Source: an uncultured Clostridia bacterium
GTDB lineage: Bacteria; Bacillota; Clostridia; Christensenellales; UBA1242
Reading direction: 5' to 3'
DNA length: 44,826 nt
Assembly: GCA_944377305.1 (NCBI GenBank)
Contig: CALWEL010000011.1
Span: 1 to 44,826 of the forward strand
This document shows positions 19,615-28,829 of the stretch, in pieces. Under the pieces are notes generated by a model. It saw only the letters and a program-made list of their open reading frames with translations. It ran no database searches and had not been told where the DNA came from. Every line of letters starts with the position of its first letter. The stretch's first letter is position 1. The translations under genes were made by a program, and so were the position numbers.

Positions 19615-22046
19615 GCTCAGAAGATCGCGTAGACAAAATAAAGTCGATTGAACCTAGAGGTAATTTATTTGAAAAAACAGTCGAAGAAGTGATGTCAACT
19701 TCAATGCTTCCGTATAGTGAATATGTCATTATGGATAGGGCGCTTCCGCGTGTTGAGGATGGATTGAAACCAGTGCAAAGACGCATATTATTTGATATGT
19801 TAGAATTGGGCGTCACTCCAGACAAGCCCTTTAAGAAATCTGCTCGTATTGTGGGAGATACATTAGGTAAATTTCATCCGCACGGAGACTCGTCTGTCTA
19901 TGGGGCTATGGTTCGTCTAGCACAAGATTTTGTGATGGGTGAGTGCTTGGTGGAAGGACAGGGAAATTTTGGATCAATAGACGGAGATCCCGCTGCAGCA
20001 ATGCGATATACAGAAGTAAGATTAACCCCACTTGCTCTTGAACTAATGAAAGATTTGGATAAGGATACCGTTAGTTTTAGTTTCAATTTTGATGACACGA
20101 TTAAAGAACCAGACTATATGACCGGACGTTTTCCAAACTTATTTGTAAACGGAGCTTCTGGTATAGCAGTCGGACTCGCTACAAATATTCCCACTCATAA
20201 TCTTGGAGAGATGATTGACGGATGTATTGCTTATATTGATAATCCTAATATAAGTCTTGATGAGATGTTAAAGATTGTAAAAGGTCCAGATTTTCCAACG
20301 GGAGGTATGGTGTGTGCTTCTCAAGAGATGCGAGAAGCGTATGCTGTAGGACGTGGTAAAGTAGCAATGCGTGCAGTTTTTCATACTGAGGAAGAAAAAA
20401 ACGGACGAACAAACATAGTTATCACAGAATTGCCATATCAAGTGAATAAAGCAGAGTTTTTAAAATCAGTAAATACATTGAAAGAGAAAATGAAAGATGA
20501 ATTGACTGATATTCTAGACATTTTGGACGAATCAGACAAAACAGGTATGCGTGCAGTCATTACATTGAAAAAAGATGCAGATATTGACAATATTATAGGA
20601 ATTTTATTAAAACATACCGATATGCAGATGAATTTCAACTATAATGTGGTGGCAATAGCGGATGGTAGTCCAAAGCAATTGGGACTGCTCGATTATTTGT
20701 CATATTACATTAAATTCCAATTGGACGTGATCGTTAGAAGGACGAAGTTTGATTTAAACAAAGCAAAAGCGCGCGCACACATATTGGAAGGCTTAGTTAT
20801 CGCCATCCAAAACATTGATGAAGTTATAAAAATTATCAAAACATCATCATCTACATCAGATGCGAAGACAAGGCTCATCGCTCGTTTCAATTTCACTGAA
20901 GTGCAGGCACAAGCTATACTTGATATGCGATTAAGCAGACTGACAAATCTTGAGACTGTCAAGTTGCAAGAGGAATTGGCAGAACTAAGAAAATTGATTG
21001 CAGAATTGACGGCAATTTTAAATAGCAAAGATCTACAGTTCGGCGTTATTAAAAAAGAATTAAAAGAAATAAAAGATAATTACGCACATCCTAGGAAAAC
21101 AAAGATTGTAAAAGATTTTGAGACTTATGATATCACGCCTATTGAAAAATTGTTGGATACAGAATGTGCAGTTGCAGTATCTATTGACGGATTTAGAATC
21201 AAAACTTTGGATATCAAACAAATTCAGTCTGCAAGTCCTTCATACAAATATGACAATATCAACGCGTTGCACAAAGCGGTAGTACATACGAGTAGCAATA
21301 GCAATATATGCTTATTCACAAATTTTGGGAAGTTCTTCAAAATCCCAGTTCAACAAATCCCTAATGCAAAATTTACTCAAAAAGGCACATCATTAGAGAT
21401 TATAGCTAATTTCGAGAGCAAGGAAAAGGTGGTAGGGATATTTGATGAGAATGAACTAAAAGAAAACTCAGAGCTTATTATGATGACGCAAGACGGATAT
21501 ATCAAACGTGTAGAAACTAGTGAATACATTGAATTGAAATCAGGAAGTATAGCTTTGAAACTTAAAGATTTTGATCGAGTAATTGCCGTTCAAATTAACG
21601 ACAATCTTCCATCTATATTAATGGTAAGCTCGGACGGAATGGCGGTGAACTTTGAGTATAAAACTACGCCTATTAACAAACGCAATAGTGGAGGTGTAAT
21701 AGGAATGAATCTAAATGATAAACAAAAAGTAATTTTTGCCAGTCAGGTAAATACACTTGATAGAGTGCTTGTAATCACGCCTGAGGGAAATGCCAAAAAA
21801 TTTAGTTTAAATGAAATACCTATTGGAGCTAGGAATAGAAAGGGATTGAAGATCACAAATGGAAAAGATACGATATTTTCGATTATTTCACCTATTGTTA
21901 CGGGAGAGATTGTGTTTCAAGACAAAGAGAAACTTTATTCTGTAGATGTCAACGACATTCCTATACAAACGCGAACTAGTTTGTGTAAACCAATTGTTCC
22001 AAAAGTGAAAATGGATCTAAAAGAAGTTGGGTTATACTTAAATTGA
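19611..22046 (+). CDS. parC: Type IIA topoisomerase subunit A (ParC, possibly GyrA)
   Basis: An 811-residue cleavage subunit: KPVQRRIL, the winged-helix stretch [24 protein letters not shown], catalytic Tyr133 in [10 protein letters not shown], the long coiled-coil arm (about 350-480) and a C-terminal beta-propeller of six blade-like repeats. No QRRGG[RK]G GyrA box is present in the first blade ([18 protein letters not shown]), which points to topoisomerase IV or a non-supercoiling enzyme. Residue 98, equivalent to E. coli GyrA Asp87, is Gly, a change linked to quinolone resistance elsewhere. It starts on the ATGA overlap with the B subunit. Confidence 0.86.
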   Translation: MSSEDRVDKIKSIEPRGNLFEKTVEEVMSTSMLPYSEYVIMDRALPRVEDGLKPVQRRILFDMLELGVTPDKPFKKSARIVGDTLGKFHPHGDSSVYGAMVRLAQDFVMGECLVEGQGNFGSIDGDPAAAMRYTEVRLTPLALELMKDLDKDTVSFSFNFDDTIKEPDYMTGRFPNLFVNGASGIAVGLATNIPTHNLGEMIDGCIAYIDNPNISLDEMLKIVKGPDFPTGGMVCASQEMREAYAVGRGKVAMRAVFHTEEEKNGRTNIVITELPYQVNKAEFLKSVNTLKEKMKDELTDILDILDESDKTGMRAVITLKKDADIDNIIGILLKHTDMQMNFNYNVVAIADGSPKQLGLLDYLSYYIKFQLDVIVRRTKFDLNKAKARAHILEGLVIAIQNIDEVIKIIKTSSSTSDAKTRLIARFNFTEVQAQAILDMRLSRLTNLETVKLQEELAELRKLIAELTAILNSKDLQFGVIKKELKEIKDNYAHPRKTKIVKDFETYDITPIEKLLDTECAVAVSIDGFRIKTLDIKQIQSASPSYKYDNINALHKAVVHTSSNSNICLFTNFGKFFKIPVQQIPNAKFTQKGTSLEIIANFESKEKVVGIFDENELKENSELIMMTQDGYIKRVETSEYIELKSGSIALKLKDFDRVIAVQINDNLPSILMVSSDGMAVNFEYKTTPINKRNSGGVIGMNLNDKQKVIFASQVNTLDRVLVITPEGNAKKFSLNEIPIGARNRKGLKITNGKDTIFSIISPIVTGEIVFQDKEKLYSVDVNDIPIQTRTSLCKPIVPKVKMDLKEVGLYLN

Positions 22047-22340
22047 TATAATTAATAGTAATATTATAATTTGAAAATAGATTTGAAATATTTTGAAACT
22101 AATTACACTGATGTAAACATCTAGATATTCATCTCTGCAATGAATTACTATTGGATCTATAATATACTTATACTATATTTGCTATCTAGACGTACAGTCA
22201 ATCAATAAGTTCGGATAATTGTCTTGTCATCTAAAAATTAGAAATTCTACTAAGATCATAAATATAAAATTTTTTACAATTTTTGTTGGAATCAAAAACA
22301 AATTATTAATTATGATAAATTTAAAAAAAAATTCCAATTT
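22047..22340. other. Intergenic region after parC
   Basis: About 290 bp of A+T-rich DNA without a credible gene. A small hairpin (GATGTAAACATC, near 22111) has no T-run. No clear terminator is seen for parC. Confidence 0.5.
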
Positions 22341-22370
22341 TTGACATTTTATTCTAAATTTTAACATAAT
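22341..22370 (+). promoter_or_regulatory. Putative promoter of the YlmC-like gene
   Basis: Consensus TTGACA (22341-22346), an 18-base spacer and CATAAT (22365-22370). The ATG follows 7 bases later with no Shine-Dalgarno sequence, suggesting a leaderless transcript. Confidence 0.55.
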
Positions 22371-22377
22371 TTATAAT

Positions 22378-22716
22378 ATGGAAGTTTCTTTCCTTGAACT
22401 CAAGAGCAAGCAGGTCATCAATACTGTGGACGGCAAGTGCTTAGGGCATATCACAGACGTGATTTTTGACGTAGTGACTGCCTGTACATTAGGGTTTATC
22501 GTTCCTCAGCCGAATCAAGGATTTTGGGGAATGTTTAGGAGCAATCGCGAATTATTCATTCCATATAATTGCGTGTGCAAAATCGGGGTAGATGTCATTT
22601 TGGTTGAATTATATATTGACGAAACTCCACCTCAATCAAAACCGCCTCAATCTAGAGATAGAGGCAGACCGAATGTAATCACACTAGATAATGGTAAATA
22701 TACAAAACAGAGATAG
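22378..22716 (+). CDS. YlmC/YmxH-family PRC-barrel protein
   Basis: A 112-residue protein whose first 80 residues form one PRC-barrel domain of the YlmC/YmxH sporulation-associated family: LKSKQVINTVDGKCLGHITDVIFDV, then GFIVPQP, ELFIPYNCVCKIGVDVILVEL. The last 30 residues are a proline/arginine-rich tail (PPQSKPPQSRDRGRP). The family is small, conserved in spore formers, and of unclear biochemical role. It appears to be transcribed alone. Confidence 0.82.
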   Translation: MEVSFLELKSKQVINTVDGKCLGHITDVIFDVVTACTLGFIVPQPNQGFWGMFRSNRELFIPYNCVCKIGVDVILVELYIDETPPQSKPPQSRDRGRPNVITLDNGKYTKQR

Positions 22717-22864
22717 AATGATAAAATTTTTTTTGAAATTAAAATTAGAAAATGCTAAGCGTGAAAATAATTTATAAAAAACTAAAAAATTATCAAAAAT
22801 ATCAATCATTTTATTTGTAAAATTTGTCGAAATGTGCAATAATATATACTAGGGAGAAATTGAG

Positions 22865-23299
22865 ATGAGATGTATATTTTGCGGAAATAATGAGAGTAAG
22901 GTGGTTGATAGCAGATATCTAAAAGATATGAGCATACGCAGAAGGAGAGAATGTTTGCGTTGTGGCAAACGTTTTACGACTTATGAAACGGTAGAACGCA
23001 ATCCAATGATTGTTACGAATGTAGATAATTTCAGAGAGCCATTCAAACTTGAGAAATTGCTAGATAGTATCAAATACGCCACATATTGTACAAATGTTGC
23101 TGAATCTGCCGAAGATATAGCGAGTAAAATTGAAACTAATTTATTGGGTCTACAGCAACAAGAGATCACTACAAAGGATATTGTGCGTGTGGCAATGGAC
23201 ATTTTGATCGAGGTCAGCGCTATGGCTTGTTTGGTTTATTATACTCAACATTCAGATTGCAACAATTTTGATGGCGTGCGTAGATTTATCAATAGATAG
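22865..23299 (+). CDS. nrdR: NrdR, repressor of ribonucleotide reductase genes
   Basis: A 144-residue regulator with an N-terminal zinc ribbon (MRCIFCG, CLRCGKRFTTYE), the basic stretch RRRRE, and an ATP-cone domain (about 50-135) that senses ATP/dATP. NrdR binds paired NrdR boxes upstream of nrd genes; no nrd gene lies in the window. The ATG has a binding site (AGGGAGA), and an intrinsic terminator follows the gene. Confidence 0.96.
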   Translation: MRCIFCGNNESKVVDSRYLKDMSIRRRRECLRCGKRFTTYETVERNPMIVTNVDNFREPFKLEKLLDSIKYATYCTNVAESAEDIASKIETNLLGLQQQEITTKDIVRVAMDILIEVSAMACLVYYTQHSDCNNFDGVRRFINR

Positions 23300-23332
23300 T
23301 CAAAATTTTGAATAATTTTAATCATTAGTGAG

Positions 23333-23357
23333 ACTCAATCATTGATTGAGTTTTTTT
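23333..23357 (+). terminator. Intrinsic terminator after nrdR
   Basis: ACTCAATC-ATT-GATTGAGT perfect 8-bp stem followed directly by seven T residues. Confidence 0.85.
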
Positions 23358-23403
23358 ATTAAAATCATTTGTGTTTTTTATAATATTGAGTAGAATAATA
23401 GTA

Positions 23404-24081
23404 ATGATAGAAGAAACGAAGAAGAATAATATCAAATTTTGGATCAATCTATCCGTTGCAATTCTTGCATTGATCTGTTTCTTTGTCATTGAATTTTTTG
23501 TTGTTCATTTTGCTAGTTTGAAGATAGATGAAATATTTTATTTTATCTTCCACGATAATATTGAATCGAATTTTATGACAAATTTTTATAAAGTATTTAC
23601 GTATATAGGATCCTTTTATGGACTGATAGTTATATCTTTGATTTTGCTCATAGCATTGAAAAACAAGAGGTTAGGGATCCTCACAATAGTCAATCTGATA
23701 GTCGTAGGCGTATTTAATTTTGTTATAAAAATCATTGTTAGGCGTCCACGTCCTTATGGCATTAATATAATAACAGAGTCAGGTTTCAGTTTTCCATCTG
23801 GACACGCAATGATGAGCATTGCTTTTTTTGGATTGCTCATTTATTTTGCATATAAATTTATCAAAAACAAAGGCATGAAAATTTTTTTCGTAATACTATT
23901 TATTGTCATCATCTTTATGCTAGGGGTGAGCCGTATATATCTAGGAGTACATTATTTTTCGGACATTTTGGCAGGCTTTTTGATGGGATATGTAATATTG
24001 AGTTTTGATATTTTTCTATTCAATCGGCTTGACAATTGCAAATTCAAGACTTTAAATGAACAAAATTCAAACAAATTATAA
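23404..24081 (+). CDS. PAP2-family membrane phosphatase
   Basis: A 225-residue integral membrane phosphatase with about six membrane segments and the three PAP2 motifs: KIIVRRPRP, FPSGHAMMS (catalytic His) and SRIYLGVHYFSD (second catalytic His and Asp). Enzymes of this type dephosphorylate undecaprenyl pyrophosphate or other lipid phosphates on the outer face of the membrane. The ATG at 23404 is preferred to a GTG at 23371, which lies upstream of the TATAAT at 23379-23384. Exact substrate cannot be read from sequence. Confidence 0.88.
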   Translation: MIEETKKNNIKFWINLSVAILALICFFVIEFFVVHFASLKIDEIFYFIFHDNIESNFMTNFYKVFTYIGSFYGLIVISLILLIALKNKRLGILTIVNLIVVGVFNFVIKIIVRRPRPYGINIITESGFSFPSGHAMMSIAFFGLLIYFAYKFIKNKGMKIFFVILFIVIIFMLGVSRIYLGVHYFSDILAGFLMGYVILSFDIFLFNRLDNCKFKTLNEQNSNKL

Positions 24082-24247
24082 ACTAGAATATAATTTAGTT
24101 ATCAGATAATTGGTATGCTAAAATTGATACAATGCAATGATCTAAATGCAAAATAATTAATTGAAAAATTGCTTTCAAAATCTAATATCAAGAATTTCAT
24201 ATTTATTAACGAATATATTGAGCAATAAATTTTGATATATTTTTTTA

Positions 24248-24276
24248 TTGCAAAAATTTATTTTGTATGGTATATT
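24248..24276 (+). promoter_or_regulatory. Promoter of the ABC-F gene
   Basis: TTGCAA (24248-24253), 17-base spacer, TATATT (24271-24276) with an extended TGG just before the -10 box. AAGGAGAA precedes the ATG at 24300. Confidence 0.7.
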
Positions 24277-24299
24277 ATATCTAACTTTCAAGGAGAATT

Positions 24300-25880
24300 A
24301 TGATTACAGTCAGCAATGTAGCAGTGCAATTCGGCAGTAGAAAATTATTTGATGAAGTGAATTTGAAATTTACTAAGGGCAATTGTTATGGGGTGATAGG
24401 CGCCAATGGTGCGGGAAAATCCACTTTTATGAAAGTGTTATCAGGAGAATTGGAGCCAAACAAAGGGGAAGTGATCATCCCTAAAAATGAGAGATTGTCA
24501 GTTTTGGAGCAAAATCAAGAGAAGTACAATGATTATACCGTACTTCGTACTGTTTTGATGGGACATAAACGTCTTGTTGAAATTATGGATGAAAAAGAGA
24601 TGTACTATCAAAAGACAGATTTCACAGAAGAGGATGGCGTGAAATTGGGCGAACTAGAGGCTGAGTTTATGGAGCTCAATGGTTGGGATGCGGAGAGTGA
24701 CGCAGAGAGTCTACTCAATTCGCTAGATATTCCAAAGCAACTTCACAACGAATTGATGAAAAATGTGGATAGCAAAATTAAAGTCAAAGTTTTGCTCGCT
24801 CAGGCTCTGTTTTCCAACCCAGACAATCTCATCCTTGACGAGCCTACTAACAATTTGGACTTAAAGACAATTCGATGGCTAGAAGATTTTATTTTGAATT
24901 TTGAAAACACCATTATTATCGTCAGCCACAATAGGCACTTTTTAAATAAGGTTTGCACTCATATCTGCGATATTGATTATGGTAAAATCAATTTGTATTT
25001 GGGTAATTATGATTTTTGGTATGAATCAAGCCAGTTGGCATTGAAACAGCAAAAAGATCAGAACAAAAAAGCAGAGCAAAGAGCTAAAGAATTGCAAGAA
25101 TTCATCGCTAGATTTTCAGCAAATGCTTCAAAATCAAAACAGGCTACTAGTAGGAAAAAAGAGTTGGAGCGCTTGACAATCGAAGATATCAAGCCAAGTA
25201 GTAGAAAATATCCATATATTGATTTCAAATTCGAGCAACGTATAGGCAATGATATCTTGTTTGTAAAAAATCTTACCAAAAAAGGTGTATTTGAAAATGT
25301 TTCTTTCACCGTACGTCCTGGCAACAAAATTGCACTGCTGAGCGACAATAGTACAGTTGTGACGGCACTTTTTGAAATTTTGGCAGGAAGAGATACGGAT
25401 TTCAAAGGTGAAGTGACGTGGGGAAAAACAATCACGCACACATATCTACCTCAAAACAACAATGAATATTTCGAAAATTCAGATCTGTCGTTAGTGGATT
25501 GGATCGGGCAATTCACGAAAGAGAATGATGCCACATTCTTGCGTAGTTGGTTAGGGCGTATGCTGTTTAGTGGAGAGGAAGCGGAGAAGAAAGCAAAAGT
25601 GCTTTCAGGTGGCGAACGTGTCCGTTGTATGCTCGCGAAAATGATGCTAGAGTCTGGGAATTTCCTACTTTTAGATGAACCTACTAACCATTTAGATTTG
25701 GAGTCTATCACTGCACTCAATAAAGGAATGGAGAGATTCGACGGATGTATGATTTTCTCCACTCACGATGAAGAAATAATGAGCACGGTTGCCAATCGAA
25801 TTATCCGCATCAATTCAACTGTAGAATACGACAAAGAAATTGATTATGAAACTTATCTAGACACTCAACTTAAAAAATAA
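24300..25880 (+). CDS. ABC-F ATPase with one degenerate ATP site
   Basis: A 526-residue duplicated ABC protein of the ABC-F group (YkpA/YbiT-like), soluble and expected to act on ribosomes. In domain 1, Walker A is intact (GANGAGKST, 34-42) and so are Walker B (ILDEPTNNLD) and the H-switch (VSHNRH), but the signature LSGGE is replaced by VDSKI near 156-160. In domain 2, the signature LSGGERVR (435-442), Walker B (LLDEPTNHLD) and THDEE are intact, but Walker A is SDNSTVVTA (348-356), without lysine. The lost motifs face each other in the ABC dimer, so one composite site is intact and the other is dead. The helical linker between domains (about 240-300) is KQ-rich as in other ABC-F proteins. 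A strong promoter, binding site and terminator make it a single-gene unit. Confidence 0.9.
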   Translation: MITVSNVAVQFGSRKLFDEVNLKFTKGNCYGVIGANGAGKSTFMKVLSGELEPNKGEVIIPKNERLSVLEQNQEKYNDYTVLRTVLMGHKRLVEIMDEKEMYYQKTDFTEEDGVKLGELEAEFMELNGWDAESDAESLLNSLDIPKQLHNELMKNVDSKIKVKVLLAQALFSNPDNLILDEPTNNLDLKTIRWLEDFILNFENTIIIVSHNRHFLNKVCTHICDIDYGKINLYLGNYDFWYESSQLALKQQKDQNKKAEQRAKELQEFIARFSANASKSKQATSRKKELERLTIEDIKPSSRKYPYIDFKFEQRIGNDILFVKNLTKKGVFENVSFTVRPGNKIALLSDNSTVVTALFEILAGRDTDFKGEVTWGKTITHTYLPQNNNEYFENSDLSLVDWIGQFTKENDATFLRSWLGRMLFSGEEAEKKAKVLSGGERVRCMLAKMMLESGNFLLLDEPTNHLDLESITALNKGMERFDGCMIFSTHDEEIMSTVANRIIRINSTVEYDKEIDYETYLDTQLKK

Positions 25881-26022
25881 TTATTACAATAGATATTTAA
25901 TAAACGATTTCGCACGAAATCAATTTTCTGTTGTTTTTCAGGTTTGCTTGGCAATAAATATTTTCTACAAATTTGTTGAAGTCAAAAAGATTAATTTTAA
26001 TAACGGCTTTTTGTCAATTTTC

Positions 26023-26050
26023 ATCTGATCGACTAACGGTCAGATTTTTT
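26023..26050 (+). terminator. Intrinsic terminator after the ABC-F gene
   Basis: ATCTGATCG / CGGTCAGAT stem with one G-T pair, loop ACTAA, followed by six T residues. Confidence 0.85.
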
Positions 26051-26075
26051 GTGTCTTTTTATTGATTCCTCTACA

Positions 26076-26081
26076 TATAAT
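26076..26081 (+). promoter_or_regulatory. -10 box of the yqfC operon
   Basis: A consensus TATAAT ends 5 bases before the yqfC ATG and no Shine-Dalgarno sequence is present, so the transcript may be leaderless. No good -35 box is visible. The longer CATATAAT also resembles the sporulation SigE -10 consensus, which would fit yqfC, but a SigE -35 is not seen. Confidence 0.45.
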
Positions 26082-26086
26082 TAATT

Positions 26087-26341
26087 ATGAGTATGTTGGA
26101 TGAGATAGATAAATTAATGATCAAAACTGACACATCAATTAATTTCCGCACGATAAATTTGGGTGGAAAATATTTGTATTTGGAGGGAATAAAATCGATA
26201 ATCAGTTTTGGCACGGACGAAATGGATTTTCAGATGAAAAAGTGTCTATTAATAGTTACGGGCGAAAATTTGAAGATAAAATATTTAGATAAAAATACGT
26301 GTGTCATTGAGGGAATTATAAAATCGGTAGGTGAGAGATGA
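26087..26341 (+). CDS. yqfC: YqfC, YabP/YqfC-family sporulation protein
   Basis: An 84-residue protein of the YabP/YqfC family: GGKYLYLEGIKSIISFGTDEM, LLIVTGENLKIKYLDKNTCVIEG, IKSVG. In Bacillus it is expressed in the mother cell during sporulation. It is followed directly by yqfD (ATGA overlap), the conserved arrangement, which strengthens the call. Confidence 0.88.
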   Translation: MSMLDEIDKLMIKTDTSINFRTINLGGKYLYLEGIKSIISFGTDEMDFQMKKCLLIVTGENLKIKYLDKNTCVIEGIIKSVGER

Positions 26342-27429
26342 GATTTGATCTGAAAGGGTATAATTTGGACAATCTTGTTAAAATGCTATATTTAAAGAAA
26401 GTTACGTTATATAATCTGACCAAACATTCAAACGATCATTTGACCTTTGAAATAGATGACAAAGACGAGAAGAAAGTCAAACGTTACATAGCAAATTTCA
26501 AGGTGACTCGTACGTTAAACAAATTAAAGCGCGTGCCAAAATTTGTGGCTATGAATGTTGGGATTTTACTAGGAGTTTTTATTGGAATAATTTTCGCCAT
26601 ATTTATGAGTAATTATACTTGGCAGATTAAAGTATATGGTACGGTTGAATTGAAGGAAGAAGAAATCATAGAAGTCTTAAAAGATAATGGGGTGAAGGTG
26701 GGCAAGATAAATCTCACGTCAAGCGAAGATATTGAAAATATACTTTTGAAAAACTATGATAGAATCGCTCAAGTTTCGGTCATCAGGCAAGGCTCGGCTA
26801 TAATCATCAATCTTAGCGAGAAATTGGTATATTCTGAGACGGAATACGCGCCCATAACTGCCAAATTCAACGGCGTAGTCAGTGAAATCAACATAATTAC
26901 TGGCACCTCAAACGTCAGGATAGGCGATTACGTCAACATTGGCGATCCGCTTGTTTTGCCATTCAATATCAATAGTGACGGCGAGAAAGTTGCTGTGGAG
27001 CCAATAGCTGAGATTCGAGGAAATATTTTTGTAGTATATACAAAGGAACTAAAGCAAATCGAATATGTTCTACAGCGGACAGGGAAAAGTACCAAGACAT
27101 ATCAGTACAAATTTTTTGATCTAAATTTATTTTCAGGCAAAAGCAAAAATTCATTTGCTCTTTTTGAAACAGTTAGTTATAATGAAAATATAAGTAGGCT
27201 CGTTCCGTTCAGTCGCGATGTAACTATATATTATGAACTATCACCTGTAGAAATAACGCACGATTTAGATGCGGAAAGAAACGCTTTGATAGAATCATCC
27301 CGAGTCGGCGCGTATGAATTGTTACCTACTTATACGAAAATGATTGATGAGCATACAGAGGTTGCGATGGTATCAGATACTCTATATGTCACCACAAGTA
27401 TTACAGTGGAAGGAGTGATAAATGATTGA
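26338..27429 (+). CDS. yqfD: YqfD, sporulation membrane protein
   Basis: A 363-residue protein with one membrane segment at about 69-91, preceded by a basic cytoplasmic part and followed by WQIKVYGTVELKEEEI, the POTRA-like start of the extracytoplasmic region typical of YqfD. Length is slightly short for the family. It overlaps yqfC by 4 bp and the ybeY-era gene by 8 bp. In Bacillus, phoH and yqfF come next; both are missing here. Confidence 0.88.
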   Translation: MRFDLKGYNLDNLVKMLYLKKVTLYNLTKHSNDHLTFEIDDKDEKKVKRYIANFKVTRTLNKLKRVPKFVAMNVGILLGVFIGIIFAIFMSNYTWQIKVYGTVELKEEEIIEVLKDNGVKVGKINLTSSEDIENILLKNYDRIAQVSVIRQGSAIIINLSEKLVYSETEYAPITAKFNGVVSEINIITGTSNVRIGDYVNIGDPLVLPFNINSDGEKVAVEPIAEIRGNIFVVYTKELKQIEYVLQRTGKSTKTYQYKFFDLNLFSGKSKNSFALFETVSYNENISRLVPFSRDVTIYYELSPVEITHDLDAERNALIESSRVGAYELLPTYTKMIDEHTEVAMVSDTLYVTTSITVEGVIND

Positions 27430-28792
27430 ATTTAATTCTAGGATTGATGAAAAAATAATGCAAAATCTCACCAAAGTGTATGAGGCGGTGGCGGATTTTG
27501 CTCATCTTCCCAAGAGAATTAAAGTCAACCTTTCATTCGTAGACGAAAAAACTATTAGAAAACTCAACAAAGACACCAGAAATATAGACAAAGTAACAGA
27601 TGTATTGACATATCCTTATGTTGAATTGAGACCAAAAGAGAAATTGAAGTTGTCAGATTACGAACTAGAAATTGACCCAGATGATAATAGATTATTAATA
27701 GGGGACATCTATATCTGCATCAAGCGGGCAGAAGAGCAGAGCAAAGAATATGGTCATTCGTTGAATCGGGAAATGTGTTTTCTGTTTTGTCACGGCTTGC
27801 TACACATCTTAGGTTATGATCATATCAAAAAAGAAGATGAAGAAGTGATGACTGGATTGCAGACCGAAATTTTAGACAAACTAAATATAAAGCGTGAGAA
27901 TTTTAAATGCGGATTCGTCACAATCATTGGGGAGACGAACACTGGGAAAAGTACGCTAATCAATCAATTGGTCGGCGAAAAGGTGGCGATAGTGAGCCCA
28001 AAGTCGCAAACCACGCGTGAAAACATAAAGGGTGTCTATAACGATAAAAATTCTCAAATTGTATTTGTTGATACACCGGGTTATCATAAACGTAAGACAA
28101 AATTTGACGATGAAATGGATAAACAAATATCTGATGCTACAGAGGATACTGAGATATTATTGCTATTGCTAGATGCCAAAAAACCACTAGTAGAGCAGTA
28201 TGAAAAAATGGAAAAGAAACTGTCTAGCAATGCCAAGAAAATATTACTTATCAACAAAATTGATGAGGTAAAATATGAAAAAACTTATCCACAATTAGCT
28301 CAGTTGTCGAAGGTCGCAAAAGTGGACGAGATCCTTCCGATCTCTGCATTAAAGGGTACGAATTGCGAAATTTTGATTGATATGATAAAAAAATATTTGC
28401 CCACTTATGATTTTGAGATGAGATATTATCCGTTAGATATTTATACAGACAAGAATCTCCGCGAGATGAGTGCTGAAATTATACGAGAGAAAGCGCTTCT
28501 TTGCCTAGATGATGAGGTGCCACACGGGATTCAGGTTGTGGTGACAGATTTCAAAGAAGAAAAAGACTTAGTTGAAATATATGCAGATTTGTATTGCGAA
28601 AAAGAATCTCACAAACCAATTATTTTAGGAAAAAATGGAGAGAAAATAAAAGAAATTTCTACAAAATCTAGATTGACAATTGAATGGATAATTGAAAAAC
28701 AAGTTAACTTAAATATATATGTGAAAGTGAAAGAGAATTGGAGAAACGATGCCCGAGCAATCGCGGAATTCGGATTAAATGCTGGTGAATAA
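27422..28792 (+). CDS. Fused YbeY endoribonuclease and Era GTPase
   Basis: A 456-residue fusion. Residues 1-155 are YbeY, the metal-dependent RNase of 16S rRNA maturation, with the zinc triad His124, His128, His134 in HGLLHILGYDH. Residues 161-456 are Era, the 30S-assembly GTPase: G1 GETNTGKS (170-177, where Era normally reads GRPNVGKS), QTTR, G3 DTPG (217-220), G4 NKID (278-281), and a C-terminal KH domain with GKNGEKIKEIS. The frame is continuous, with only about six residues between the domains. In Bacillus, dgkA and cdd separate these genes; their loss would have brought the two together. Both domains act on the 3' end of 16S rRNA, so the fusion is functionally sensible. Confidence 0.92.
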   Translation: MIEFNSRIDEKIMQNLTKVYEAVADFAHLPKRIKVNLSFVDEKTIRKLNKDTRNIDKVTDVLTYPYVELRPKEKLKLSDYELEIDPDDNRLLIGDIYICIKRAEEQSKEYGHSLNREMCFLFCHGLLHILGYDHIKKEDEEVMTGLQTEILDKLNIKRENFKCGFVTIIGETNTGKSTLINQLVGEKVAIVSPKSQTTRENIKGVYNDKNSQIVFVDTPGYHKRKTKFDDEMDKQISDATEDTEILLLLLDAKKPLVEQYEKMEKKLSSNAKKILLINKIDEVKYEKTYPQLAQLSKVAKVDEILPISALKGTNCEILIDMIKKYLPTYDFEMRYYPLDIYTDKNLREMSAEIIREKALLCLDDEVPHGIQVVVTDFKEEKDLVEIYADLYCEKESHKPIILGKNGEKIKEISTKSRLTIEWIIEKQVNLNIYVKVKENWRNDARAIAEFGLNAGE

Positions 28793-28829
28793 AATATTTA
28801 ATTTAACATAGAATATAAAAGGAGTGATT

